From: Pelargonium cotyledonis
Taxonomy: Eukaryota; Streptophyta; Magnoliopsida; Geraniales; Geraniaceae
DNA: 21,089 nt
NCBI GenBank assembly: GCA_036897625.1
Contig: JAYMTA010001223.1
Location: 1 to 21,089, forward strand
Reading direction: 5' to 3'
The translations under genes and the position numbers were made by a program. The notes beneath the pieces were generated by a model that did no database searches, was not told where the DNA came from, and saw only the letters and a list, made by a program, of their open reading frames with translations. Below, piece by piece: positions 9,280 through 20,865 of this stretch. The stretch's first letter is position 1, and each line of letters starts with the position of its first letter.

Positions 9280-9573
9280 AAAAAAAAATATATATGCAAA
9301 ATTTGAAATGTGCATTCCTTCAAAAGAGAAAAAGAAAAAGAAAAGTGAAGAAGAGTAAAGCCCGAGCCCGAGGAAAACATCCGGTTGCGCACATTTTGTT
9401 GCCTTCACAGGTAGAGATCACGTGCATCACACCCACCCATGCTACAATACAACCCCAAACTTAAAACCCTAGCAAACTACCAAACCCGTCTCCTTCAATC
9501 TTGCTTCGTCCTCTCCTCTCCTCTCGCTGCTGCAAACCCTAGTTTTAATTTTGGTACTCTGCGAGCAACAACG
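9280..9573 (+). promoter_or_regulatory. RPL30 promoter and leader with telo-boxes and G-box
   Basis: Only 294 bases separate the Mutator-like element from the RPL30 ATG. They hold a purine-rich stretch (AAAGAGAAAAAGAAAAAG, about 9322-9345), a CACGTG G-box (9419-9424), and two telo-boxes (AAAACCCTAG 9463-9472, AAACCCTAG 9534-9542) separated by a CT-rich tract (CTCTCCTCTCCTCTC). No TATA box is evident, as is common for plant ribosomal protein genes. The telo-boxes link this gene to the same growth-dependent control as NOP58. Confidence 0.6.
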
Positions 9574-10860
<1,287 letters not shown>

Positions 10861-11199
10861 GACACTACATTTTAGCTCCAAAGTTTGTATTAAAGATGAA
10901 GTCAATGAAAATTTGCATTTTGTTAGAGCTTCTAAGTTTTGGAGGGAATATAAAATTTTCTCTTTGTTTGAGGTAGTTTCTAAGTACCAGAATACTGTGT
11001 TTGAGTTATGTAAGTTTTTTTTATGATTGATCTTGTGACCCAAATTTCTAGTCTTCAACTTTTGGTACCATGAGTTCATGCTTTGAATGATTGTTATGAA
11101 TTATGATGTGTCCATTTCCAATATTATGCTCTTGAACAATCAAGTTTCTGACCAAATGTGAGTATTAGTCATCTCATTAGTATGACATTGGATTAAAAT
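10861..11199. other. RPL30 3' region
   Basis: AT-rich sequence after the stop codon probably contains the 3' untranslated region; TTGTATTAAAG near 10885 and TTATGATTG near 11021 are weak candidates for 3'-end signals. There is no coding sequence and no clear repeat before about 11200. Confidence 0.4.
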
Positions 11200-11291
11200 A
11201 AGCAAAGAAATTAATTTTATTTTATTAATATGTAGTCAAATTTAATAGGGACATTTTGATAACATTTTTAGAAGGCTATATATAACAATCA

Positions 11292-11326
11292 AAACTGTTT
11301 GACCAACTTCTTAGGTCAAACGGTTT
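11292..11326. repeat. short hairpin-forming inverted repeat
   Basis: AAACTGTTTGACC (11292-11304) and GGTCAAACGGTTT (11314-11326) are inverse copies with one mismatch around a 9-base loop. It lies near the start of the tandem array and has no known role. Confidence 0.55.
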
Positions 11327-12063
11327 AAACGTTTTGAATTAACTTATTTCATAGATAAATATTGATAATTTATATATATTACGTAAAATAATAAGTTGTC
11401 AATTACCAAAGTGAGATAGATTACCATAGGTCATCTCGACAGTTACAGAAATTAAACATGAGATTAAACTAATAAATGTTTCAATAATCTAAACTTATCT
11501 AAAAAACTCGCCTAGAGAGTTCACCCAAGAGAGCTTGCTTAAGAGGGATCACCAAAGGAGCAAGCCCAAATGAGCTCCTATGAAGACCCCATGAAGGCTA
11601 CCCCCACCCCCGCAACATTCTAGAACCCCCCGAAAGTGCTCAAACACAAAAATCATGAGACATATGGTATCGTTCCAATTTTATCGGATGTCCCTGAAGG
11701 GACTGAGACATATGGTATGATCACCGCATCGTAAAATTTGGTTACAACGAAACTGTATATCATGTCACAATTATTTGCCTGAGGCACCTACCCTCCTTGC
11801 TAAACTCGTCCAACCAACTATAACTTAACAAACGAAACTTTGATGTAGCTAACAAAGTTTTCTTAACCCTTATATTATTGGACTTGAATGTTGATGACTA
11901 TTCTCTTGAATCTTGAAAACCTATCCCCGCGAACAAAGATTTTGATTTGACAGTTATACATCTAATGCAGTCCATAATATTTTTTTGAAATGTGATGCAG
12001 TCAATATTAAGATGACATTGCAATAAAATAAATAAATAAATAACATTTTATTTTATTTTATTT

Positions 12064-12330
12064 TGTAAAGAATAATTTCAACTAAAAGTTTAAGTTGATA
12101 GTTGAATGCTCAATCATAGTTTTATACTTTAACACACCTCCTCACGTGCAAATCCATTTTTTCTTTGCACGTGGCCCGTGCACATGTACACTTCTTGTCT
12201 TGTGCTGAAATTTAATATGTTTGGAGGCAATACTCGAACCCGAAACCTTTCTGTCACCAATGCTCTAATAACATTTAAAAAATCACCTCAATTAAAAGTT
12301 TAAACTGACTAACGTATTTACGTAATCAAA
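12064..12330 (-). mobile_element. TRIM-like LTR retroelement relic
   Basis: Read on the minus strand, TGTTATTAGAGCATTGG (about 12277-12260) is a degraded form of TGGTATCAGAGC, the site plant LTR elements use to bind initiator tRNA-Met. It is followed by GGTTTCGGGTTCGAGTATTGCC, about 110 bases of interior, and a purine tract CACGTGAGGAGG just before TGTTAAAG. The 71-base segment 12064-12134 starts TG and ends CA on the minus strand and resembles a short LTR. Part of it (CAACTAAAAGTTTAAGTTGA) recurs as a direct repeat at about 12288-12308, where the other LTR should be. No coding sequence is present. The outer end of the right-hand LTR is unclear. Confidence 0.55.
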
Positions 12331-14192
12331 TTTAACCGAAAACAAACAAAATATTTTTCAAAAGAAAAATGGAAAAAGCAGACAAGCGATAACAATATGC
12401 ACATCATTTTGACCGAGCTATAAAAATTTAAAAGCTATATCAAGGTACATTTAATTCAAAAATAGTAAAATACCCAACCGGACCATTTGACTAAATTTTT
12501 AATTGTAGATTAATGAGATAGACATTGATGTAAACCAAACAATTCATTTGACCTAAAAACTTGTAATGATCTAAACTAATTTCTTTTTTCATACTCGGGA
12601 TGATATCTTAAAATGAGTGTCTTTTAAAAAAAATACGATTTTTTTGGAATCAATATAGTGCATTTTTATTATATATTTATGAACACGTGTTGTAACAAAC
12701 ACAAAAAATAATAATTTATTATAAAGATAATATTGATATAATCCAATTATTTTAAAAGTTAAACAAGCCATTACTTAAGTGACAAGTGTTACCCTAAAGT
12801 CATATGAGCACTTAAAAAAGTTAAACATGAAATAAAACTGACAAATACTCAGAGAGTCCAAAACAGTCCAAAGAGCACGCCTGAAGATTTTGCCTATGAA
12901 GTTCGCCGAAGAGAGCTCGCTCAAGGGGGTTAAGGAACAAGCCGAAAGCAGCTCCCATGAAGACTCAATGAAGGCAACACTGCTTACGGCCTCCCAGAGC
13001 TCCCTAAATGTGCTCAAACACAAGGACCAGGAGACAAGGTAAGATCACCCCAGTGCCAGACTTGGTTGCAACATAGTTGCCTATTTTGCCTAACGCTCCT
13101 AGTCTCCTTCCTAAACTCGTGCACACCTACTATTCAATTAAAGAAACTTCAATTTGCCGAACCAACTCTTCCTAGCGCAAAAGGAGGTTGTTGCAAATTC
13201 CTTTCCTAGAATATGTGAACTCCTCTTTATTGTGAAGCTCATCCGTCTAGCCTCCTATATGAATCACCCGTAAACATACAAATGAAACTTGACACTTTTT
13301 AAAAAAAAGAGATTATTAAATAATAATAATAAAAATAGTATTTTTTTTATTAGTCGTTAGTCCCCTTGAGGTGTTATTGGGTTTGTGAGTTCATGACTAC
13401 ACTTGATAAACTTTTATACGACATAGTTCTGTAATAGATTTTAAGACGATTAATTGCTAAAACAATAAAGATTTTGATTTGCAAATTACTATATCCAATG
13501 TGGTTTACTTACATTGCATCAAGATAAATAATAAAAATATATAATCATATTTATGTATTAAAATTTAAATCTAAACCCATGTTGATCAAATTTATAGAAA
13601 CTAAAAAGCTATGGCATCATAAATAAAATTATAAATAAATTAATAGGACCAGTTTAATAAATTTTCTTCTTGTAAATTAATAAAATAGATAATGATGTGA
13701 GCCAAATATTTGATTTGACCCGAAAACTTGTGATGTAACTATGAACAAATTTTTATTTACATTACTTGATTTTAGAACAAAAAAATTTATTTGCACTCTC
13801 TATTTATCTTAAAATGAGGATAACATTGATTATTCATTTATGATACTAAAAAGTCATAAGTTAAATTAACTACTACTCAAGTGACATGAGTCACTCGGAG
13901 GCCATCTCGACATTTGAACAATTTAGTGCGAAAAGTGCTCTACTCATATGGATAGCTCTACCAAAGAATTCGGCTAGAGAGCTCATCCAAGTCGCTCGAT
14001 TAGAGATAATTGAGCGGCAAAATTCCTTTAAAAGAGGTCACTCAAGTAAGATTACTTAAGGAAGAAAAAAAGAATTCGAAAATTTTCAAACACGAACATT
14101 GCAGTGCGACCCAAGATTTGGCCTTATAAAATTAAATTACCATGCTCTTATAATTGTTATTATTATTTTTTGGTAAACCATTATCTTATAAA

Positions 14193-14589
14193 GAAAAAAA
14201 GGTCCAAAATTGTCCATGAACTATCAAGTTCGTGCCATTTTGGTCCATGAATGATCAAACGTGTCATTTCAGTCCAAAAGATAGGCGAAAGAGCCGTTAT
14301 AGTACAAACGTTTCCAAAAATTGAGCCATAATAGAACATTCCGTCAAAATCACTGACGGAACCGTTAAATTTTCATTAAAAAAATATTTTTTAAAAAATT
14401 CCACGTCATCAAGACTTAACGGATTCCGTCAGTATTTTGACGGAATGTCATGACGAAGCTGATTTTTTGGAAACCTTTGGACTATAACGACTTTTCAGTT
14501 ATCTTTTAGACTAAAATGACACATTTGATAGTTCAAAGACCAAAATAGTACGAACCGAATGGTTGAGAGACCGTTTTGAACCTTTTTCC
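14193..14589. mobile_element. Mutator-like MITE with 9-bp duplication
   Basis: Arms 14193-14367 and about 14416-14589 are inverted copies sharing blocks such as TTTTGGTC, CAAACGTGTCATTT-like, AAAAGATA, GTTATAGT and ACATTCCGTCAAAAT. They leave only about 50 bases of A/T-rich centre. Flanks 14184-14192 (TCTTATAAA) and 14590-14598 (TGTTATAAA) match at 8 of 9. Arm length, the G-A/G-AAAA ends and the 9-bp flanks point to a non-autonomous Mutator-like element. The whole 397-bp unit would fold into one long hairpin if transcribed. Confidence 0.75.
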
Positions 14590-14598
14590 TGTTATAAA

Positions 14599-14879
14599 TA
14601 ACCAACTTTATCTTTAAGACCAAAATATATATATATATATATATCACCCAACTTTTTTGAGACTTTCTTGACAGCTAAGTTTTGTCATCTATAATCCTAA
14701 AGTTAAGAATTTAATTGTAAGAGGCATGCGTAAAAATAGAAATATTTAAATCCTACCAAACAAAAATGTGAAGAAAACAAAACAAAACAAAGTTGAGTGA
14801 GTTGACGAGTCAATGGCGAACTCAGCAACGAAACTGTAGAAGATAATAACACAAATTAATTAATTTAAATTAAGGCACC
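14599..14879. other. intergenic AT-rich sequence with a TA microsatellite
   Basis: A (TA)n run lies at about 14626-14644. The rest, including AAAACAAAACAAAACAAAG near 14776, shows no gene or element. It is the distal upstream region of the cysteine synthase gene. Confidence 0.5.
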
Positions 14880-15882
14880 TTCCTTCCACATTCAAGCGAT
14901 CGCTTTGATTCTTCAACGAATTTGTTGTCTCAATCTCTCCCAATTTTCCTGTTCTTGCAGTCGCAACTCACAGATAAGATAAGGTTATTTCATTTCAACC
15001 ATCTCTTTGCTATATATTACTCTCACTCTACACAACACCTTCACCAAAACCATCCGTTTTTTACTTATAAGCTATCTTCTATAGACTGACATTTCAGAGG
15101 TATTTTTCTCCAATTTTCCATTCTTACTGTGTTCTGTGTTTCCTGCTTTCTAGTTGAAAACATTCTGTTTCTATTTTTTGTTTTTTTCTTAAAATACTGC
15201 ATTGGGTCCTAATATTGCTAGCTAGTGTGTGCAATTCTGGGTAAGTATACTAATTGGGTTGTCAAGATGATTGATTGTAGTTTTGAACTGTATATAATTT
15301 GGGTGTTTCTAGTATAATATTTGGATTGGTAACAATCAGCCTGTAAAGACCCTTAGTTTTGATGTAGATGAATCCAAAATGGTCATGAAGCTTGTTTCTA
15401 GGTTGATCATTCACATTGAGATAATGGCTTGAACAAATTCCACTGTAACAGTAGAAAATAGACCTCTTCAGCACTCAAATTGTCAAAAGCATGAACAGGC
15501 CAGGCCGTCTAGAGGGGTTAGGGCCGGTGGCTGACTTTGATTTTGTTAGCTTGATTCCCTTTTCATAAAGTACTAAAGAAGGGAAGTAGTTTTGTTGTTT
15601 GCTTTATGATGTTCTGTCGTAACACTGGGCCGGGGTAGTGGAATTACTGGACTGGCAAGTAACACGGCCACCACGTCCACATTAAGACTACCTCTTAATT
15701 TTACGTTATATCTTTTTGTTGACGACTTTAATTTCATTTGTGGCCTCTCTATTAAAGATTTAGCTTGTGCCCGTGGAAATGAAAATCAAATAGGAATAGT
15801 CCAAGGAAATATACTTTGCAATATATACTCTTTCTCACTCTTTTACTCTTTAGCAGCTCGCGCTTTCTTTTCTAAGGATAGC
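14880..15882 (+). promoter_or_regulatory. cysteine synthase promoter, leader and leader intron
   Basis: A TATA-like TATATATT lies at 15011-15018, and CT-rich leader-like sequence surrounds it. A probable acceptor (TTTACTCTTTAG, ending 15853) lies 29 bases ahead of the ATG, implying a leader intron. Two donors are possible: AAG|GTTATT at 14984 or GAG|GTATTT at 15100. Which is used depends on whether the TATA at 15011 or an upstream start near 14900 is active. The T-rich intron of about 0.75-0.87 kb has no coding frame of note. A perfect palindrome AAGCGATCGCTT lies at 14894-14905. Confidence 0.5.
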
Positions 15883-18800
15883 ATGGAGGGGAATTTTGCA
15901 ATCAAGAAAGATGTCATGGAGGTAAAATTTTCTTTCTCAGGAATACTATTGTGCTTTTGTTATAAAAATGGAGCCGTTAATGAACCAGCTGATTTGGCAG
16001 TTCCAAGTCAACTGGTTCAGCTGGGAGTCTGGGACACAGACGGGCGACATCAGAATGATGCGTGAATGAGACTAATAAAATAGGAATTTAGCCAAAAAAA
16101 GAATCAAATAAAGCAATATATGAAGTTTCGAAATTGAATTCTCAAGTTTTATGACCCTAAAACTTATTATTTCACTCCTTTTTCATAACTTTAAGTATAT
16201 TATACATAAATTTCTAAAGAACTAAAACTTCTTTCTAGAAGCGATTATGTAATCTTTCATTTTATCATGTTGTAATGAATAATTGAAAGTAAATCAGATT
16301 TGGAGGAAACCAAATTGTTGGGGAGTTAAACTTGGTTGGGAGAAACGGAGCTGGTGTTTATGTAGATATCTTGTTGAGTCATCGTAGTCTTTCTCCAACT
16401 CACCCCAAGTCTTTATTTTTTATTGCATCTCAATCAGTGTGTGTGTGTTTATTTGTAATGTATGGATGGATGAATATATCTAACCCTTACAACTTTTGCC
16501 ACAACTTAACTTGTGAGAAAGGGAGAGACTTTTTTCAAAGTTCCCGTTCAACCCAGTTCACTTTGTTCAGGGTTTTAACAGACAAGGGAGCGAACCAGGT
16601 TGGAATGGCTTTTTAACACTCCCTGTTCAGGGTGTTAAACAGACTAGGGAGCGAATTAGTCCGGTTTAACAATTTAAATATGCTTTCCAGTCTTGTTCTA
16701 AATCATTTGACATTGTCTTTACTTATGACTTTTGCATAATTAATTCATAATGTATACTTTCTTGTTTTCTCTTTTTTGTTGTGCAGTTAATAGGGAATAC
16801 TCCAATGGTATATCTCAATAATGTTGTTGATGGTTGCGGAGCTCGTATTGCTGCTAAGCTAGAGATGATGGAACCCTGCTCTAGTGTTAAAGACAGGCAT
16901 ATTTTTATTGTTTTTTTTCCTCCGCCCTTTTCTGCTCTTTCATCTTCTTGTTTGTTTCTTTAATATTTTGTAATTGATTGACCTTTGCTTCATATTGCAA
17001 ACATTTAGCAACTACAGCACTAGTCTGTATTCCGAGTTTCTGAATTTGTTCTTATGATTTTCAATTTTCATCGTTCAGGATTGCATATAGCATGATTAAA
17101 GATGCAGAGGATCAGGGTCTTATCACTCCAGGGAAGGTCAGTAATAATTCTTATCAATTATGTACCTCTGTAATATTACTATTTTTTTTTATAAATAAAT
17201 TGTCTCAATGAACAACTCTGGTTTTATAGACATCCCTGTGGTTTTTCAAAAATAGCATGAGGCTCCCCGCCATTATGAGGTCTGGAGAGTCGTATATAAA
17301 ACCAGAGAGTTGAGATCCTTGTTGGTTTTACCTTTAAAATTCACTTGCTAGTATGGTTGAATGTCTATTGACTATTATAAATCTCAAGCATTCATTGGTT
17401 CAAGAGAGTTACGAGAATTTGAGAATCAGGTAGTAACAATTTAGGTTCAATCTGGTTCAACACAACTAAGAATTATCGAAGAAAATGGAGAAATAACTAC
17501 TAGCTTCACATAGTAGGTTCTTCAGAATTTTTCTTAGAACATAATAACAATCACGAGTATCACATTTTCTAAGGCTTGCTGAACTCAACATTTGTAGTCT
17601 AATATCCTTCACCAAACAACCTAAAGAAGCCAATATAGAAATTGTATTGGATACTCAGCAAACTAAACCTAATAATTCTTGTGAAGCTCTACTAAATGGA
17701 CTCACTAACAAATATAATAAAATTCTAATGCAAGGCCGTGATTTCTGTGAATTGTATTGCATTACTGTAGCATGAAATGTGAAGTGACTTATAAAACCTC
17801 TAAAGAACTACCATCTAGAACCTGCTTTGTGGTTCTACCATCAAAATAAAGCTTGTGGTTGATTAATCTTCCCCCTTTTATGTTTTGTTAGTGAACCTTT
17901 AGTACCTGTGATTATCATATACCATAAAATGAAACTACACTTTTTATTACATCAATTTCACAGTTAGTTGCCACATCAATGGCTGGGTTATTTTTTAAGA
18001 AAACCATGTTTGATTACTGCCACATTAATAATTCAACCTGATTATATAACTGACATATTTCTCTTGGAACGATATTGTGAAAGACTGTCCTTGTTGAGCC
18101 TACCAGTGGTAACACTGGCATTGGGCTGGCATCTGTTGCAGCAGTCAAGGGTTACAGACTTATACTTGCCATGCCAGCTTCAATGAGTCTTGAGAGAAGA
18201 ATTTTGCTCCGAGCTTTTGGAGCTGAGTTGTATATCACAGATCCAGCCAAGGGATTTAACGGGGTTCTTCAGAAAACTCAGGAGATACTGGATAATACTC
18301 CTGATAGCTACATGCTCGGCCAATTTCAGAATCCAGCCAACCCGAAGGTATTTTTTGTACTCATATCTTGTAGTGCTGATTGATAATTGAAAGGATTTAC
18401 ATATCAGTGCGCCACCATTTGGTGTAGATTCATTATGAGACTACTGGACCAGAGATATGGGAGAGTTCAGGAGGAAAAATTGATGCCCTGGTTTCAGGAA
18501 TAGGGACCGGGGGTACAGTAACCGGTGTAGGGAAGTTCCTCAAGGAGAAAAACCCAGAAATTAAGGTTGGTTCTTTCTGTGTAAATTTATATGAGTGGGT
18601 TTATGAACTGTGCATGTAAGATCTTATTGTTTATGTTTGTTCCATGATTTTTATCCATAAGAGAAAATTTCCCTTGTTTATCATCATGGTGTGCTTCCTA
18701 TCGTATTACATCAGGTGTATGGTGTAGAACCAGTTGAAAGTCCAGTGCTGGCTGGAGGAAAGCCTGGTAAAATTTCAACTTTTTCTTGAACACCTTGATT

Positions 18801-20525
18801 TGTTATTGTATTCTTGTGAATTTGTGGAAAGTATGCACTTTGTTACTTCCATTAACAAGTCATGTTACTGAAATATTATGACGTAAAAATGTAAAAGACT
18901 AAAAGCCTCTTCTGAGATGGGCAATACTGTTGTATACTTATATGTTCATAATATGATATGTTTACATTTCTGTACATGTGAAGGCCCTCATTTAATCCAA
19001 GGAATTGGTGCTGGTTTCATCCCTGCTGTCTTGAATGTTGATATGCTTGATGAAGTTTTGCAAGTAAGCACTGTTAGCATTTCATTGCTCATTTTCTGGT
19101 TATGGCAAAAATTTATGTGTCCTGGCGATGGGGAGTTTGGTACACTTGAACTGTATGTTATTAAGCTTTTCTACGCGCCTCTTCCTTCTCCACTTTGAGA
19201 TGTTCATTGATAAGATTATTACAAATCAAAAGTATAGAAAAAGCTGCTCAAAGTTTTATATATTAAAAACTTCTGAATCAAAATTTCATTGTATGTGAAT
19301 GGTCCAACTAGACAAATAATGATATCAAAACATTTAATTGAATTTTATTCAGTGAACATGTAAAAAATAGGGGCAAGGACTTTGTAAGTTCATCTACTAG
19401 AGAACAAAGTTGACATATTTCACTAATTAAGGAAGTTGGTCCACTCTGGCTTACCACTTTTCCTGTTACCTAATTGTCTTACTGCATTGATTTCTTGAGA
19501 GTTAAGACAATATAAACATAAAACCTTTAAAATGTCTGTGTCTCTGCCATTTGTCTATTCCACTACTGATATGCACAGGCATCGTCAGTTAATTTTACAG
19601 TTGCTGTTGTTTTTGTTGTTCTCCAAGTGATTCTCATTTTCTTATTACTCCTGCTTGCTCATGCAAGCACAACCCATTAACTGTATTCAATATGACTTGA
19701 TTTTTCTGTTACTTTTCAGGTATCCAGTGAGGAAGCCATTGAAACTGCTAAGCTTCTTGCGTTGAAAGAAGGATTGTTGGTACATTTAGAATAATATGAC
19801 ATATCGTTTAACAGATAGAATAATATGTTTTTTTTTTCTTCTAATTACAGTTTTGCCACTTTTTCACTTCTGATACTCTTTTCAATAATGCAGGTAGGGA
19901 TATCATCTGGTGCCGCAGCTGCAGCTGCAATAAAGTTAGCAAAGAGGACAGAAAATGCTGGGAAGCTCATTGTTGTAAGACTTCGTTATCATTAATTTCT
20001 TTTGTATTTCTCAAATGACACTCTAAGGTTGACTAGCAAAAAATTGACATAAGAATTTCTGAGGGTGATTTAGTTATTGAGGTTTAATTGGGAAAGCTTA
20101 TGTAGTTTAGTCCTTCATAAATTGTTGAATCTGCGCCGAATGAGTTTTGGATTTCATCAAAATGTAGAAATAGATTGGATACAAAAAAAAAAAAAAAAAG
20201 GAAGTGGATCATATTCATATTATTATTTAATTTTGACCAGATTAGTGTTTAATTTTATAAATTCGCATTTGTGATTGTCCCAGGAACTTGATTGTCAAGG
20301 CAATAACAGAGTTCAATGTTAGGTTGAATTTATACATATGTGTGGACATTCATAAAAGATAAAGGCATGTTGATGTATTACTATTCTTCTACGGCGACAA
20401 TATTGACTCACTTGATATATATAATTGCAATGCAGGTGGTTTTCCCGAGCGGTGGAGAGCGATATCTGTCATCTGCACTCTTCAAATCCATCAGGAATGA
20501 GGTAGAAAACATGAGTTTTGACTGA
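15883..20525 (+). CDS. cysteine synthase, O-acetylserine (thiol) lyase, CYSD-like
   Basis: Exons: 15883-15921, 16787-16896, 17079-17136, 18084-18347, 18428-18565, 18715-18766, 18984-19063, 19720-19779, 19894-19974 and 20436-20525 (972 nt, 323 aa). The enzyme joins O-acetylserine and sulfide to give cysteine, with PLP as cofactor. Visible motifs: [10 protein letters not shown] (14-23), SSVKDR with the Schiff-base lysine at 48, TSGNTG (76-81), the phosphate loop GIGTGGT (181-187), [18 protein letters not shown], and GISSGAA with the ring-nitrogen serine at 272. There is no transit peptide, so the protein should be cytosolic. The N-terminus and C-terminal [11 protein letters not shown] resemble the CYSD1/CYSD2 subgroup; cyanoalanine synthase side activity is possible. 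Intron 2 has a GC donor; the others are GT-AG. Where OAS-TL A has Lys222, this protein has Leu224. Confidence 0.95.
16564..16666. repeat. 60-bp direct repeat in cysteine synthase intron 1
   Basis: TGTTCAGGGTTTTAACAGAC followed by AAGGGAGCGAA (from 16564) recurs as TGTTCAGGGTGTTAAACAGAC followed by TAGGGAGCGAA (from 16624). Between them, TTTAACACTCCCTG and TTCAGGGTGTTAAA form an imperfect palindrome (about 16612-16639). It may be a small insertion relic; no role is evident. Confidence 0.5.
16895..16900 (+). other. non-canonical GC splice donor of intron 2
   Basis: The exon must end at AG (16895-16896) so that the G opening exon 3 (17079) completes the arginine of the invariant VKDRIAYS segment. 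The intron therefore begins GCATAT, not GT. Exon 2 has no in-frame GT site that would preserve this segment. Confidence 0.8.
17213..17312. repeat. inverted repeat in cysteine synthase intron 3
   Basis: CAACTCTGGTTTTATA (17213-17228) and TATAAAACCAGAGAGTTG (17295-17312) are inverse copies apart from a 2-base insertion, enclosing about 66 bases. It could be a tiny fold-back element inside the 947-base intron. Confidence 0.55.
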
Positions 20526-20865
20526 GGTGTTTCACCATTTTCTACAAGGACTTTATTTTCTTCTGGTGGTGCAAGCAGCAACAATAAGAGTTTTTACAGC
20601 TCTGTTTATTTACATCAATGAATATATATGGTTAAAATAATTTTGCAAATGATTTTTTTTATCAATTTGCACTTATTGCCTAGTTGCTAGAACAGTTTCT
20701 GATAAACAGAAAGTATGTATATATATTTGCATTCGATAAACGAATATTGGGAAAGTTAGCAACCGACGCACACAATATTCGTGACTTGTGAGCCTATTGT
20801 TTAAGTTCTTTCCAATTTCACTCAAATGAATTTGTGGGTGTGGAATGATTCTGGATTTTGATTAT
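20526..20865. other. cysteine synthase 3' region
   Basis: The probable 3' untranslated region runs from the stop codon to around 20650-20700, with AATGAATATATATGG and AAAATAATTTTGC as weak 3'-end signals near 20617-20646. Nothing else is recognisable. Confidence 0.45.

Larger units (their letters stand above)
11200..14150. repeat. degenerate tandem array, unit about 1.1 kb
   Basis: Three diverged copies follow each other. Landmarks: GAGAGCTTGCTTAAGAGGG (about 11528) matches GAGAGCTCGCTCAAGGGGG (about 12911), with a weaker match GAGAGCTCATCCAAG (about 13977). CATGAAGGC with GTGCTCAAACACAA occurs near 11601-11650 and 12968-13022. AAAGATTTTGATTTG occurs near 11936 and 13467. CATTGATGTAAACCAAA...TTTGACC (12523) matches AATGATGTGAGCCAAA...TTTGACC (13693). 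Copy 1 is about 240 bases longer because a TRIM-like element sits in it. The third copy is cut short before 14193. There are no open frames of note. I cannot assign the unit to a known family. Confidence 0.6.

Noticed and set aside
12589-13023. minus-strand frames of 60 and 82 residues in the tandem array
   Set aside because: They lie in repeat DNA, lack family features, and are not preserved in the neighbouring repeat copies.
14626-14644. (TA)n tract as a regulatory element
   Set aside because: An ordinary dinucleotide microsatellite; nothing supports a function.
16887-16963. reading through exon 2 of cysteine synthase as a 60-residue protein ending in a hydrophobic tail
   Set aside because: The tail translates intron 2; family conservation requires VKDRIAYS, which is completed by exon 3.
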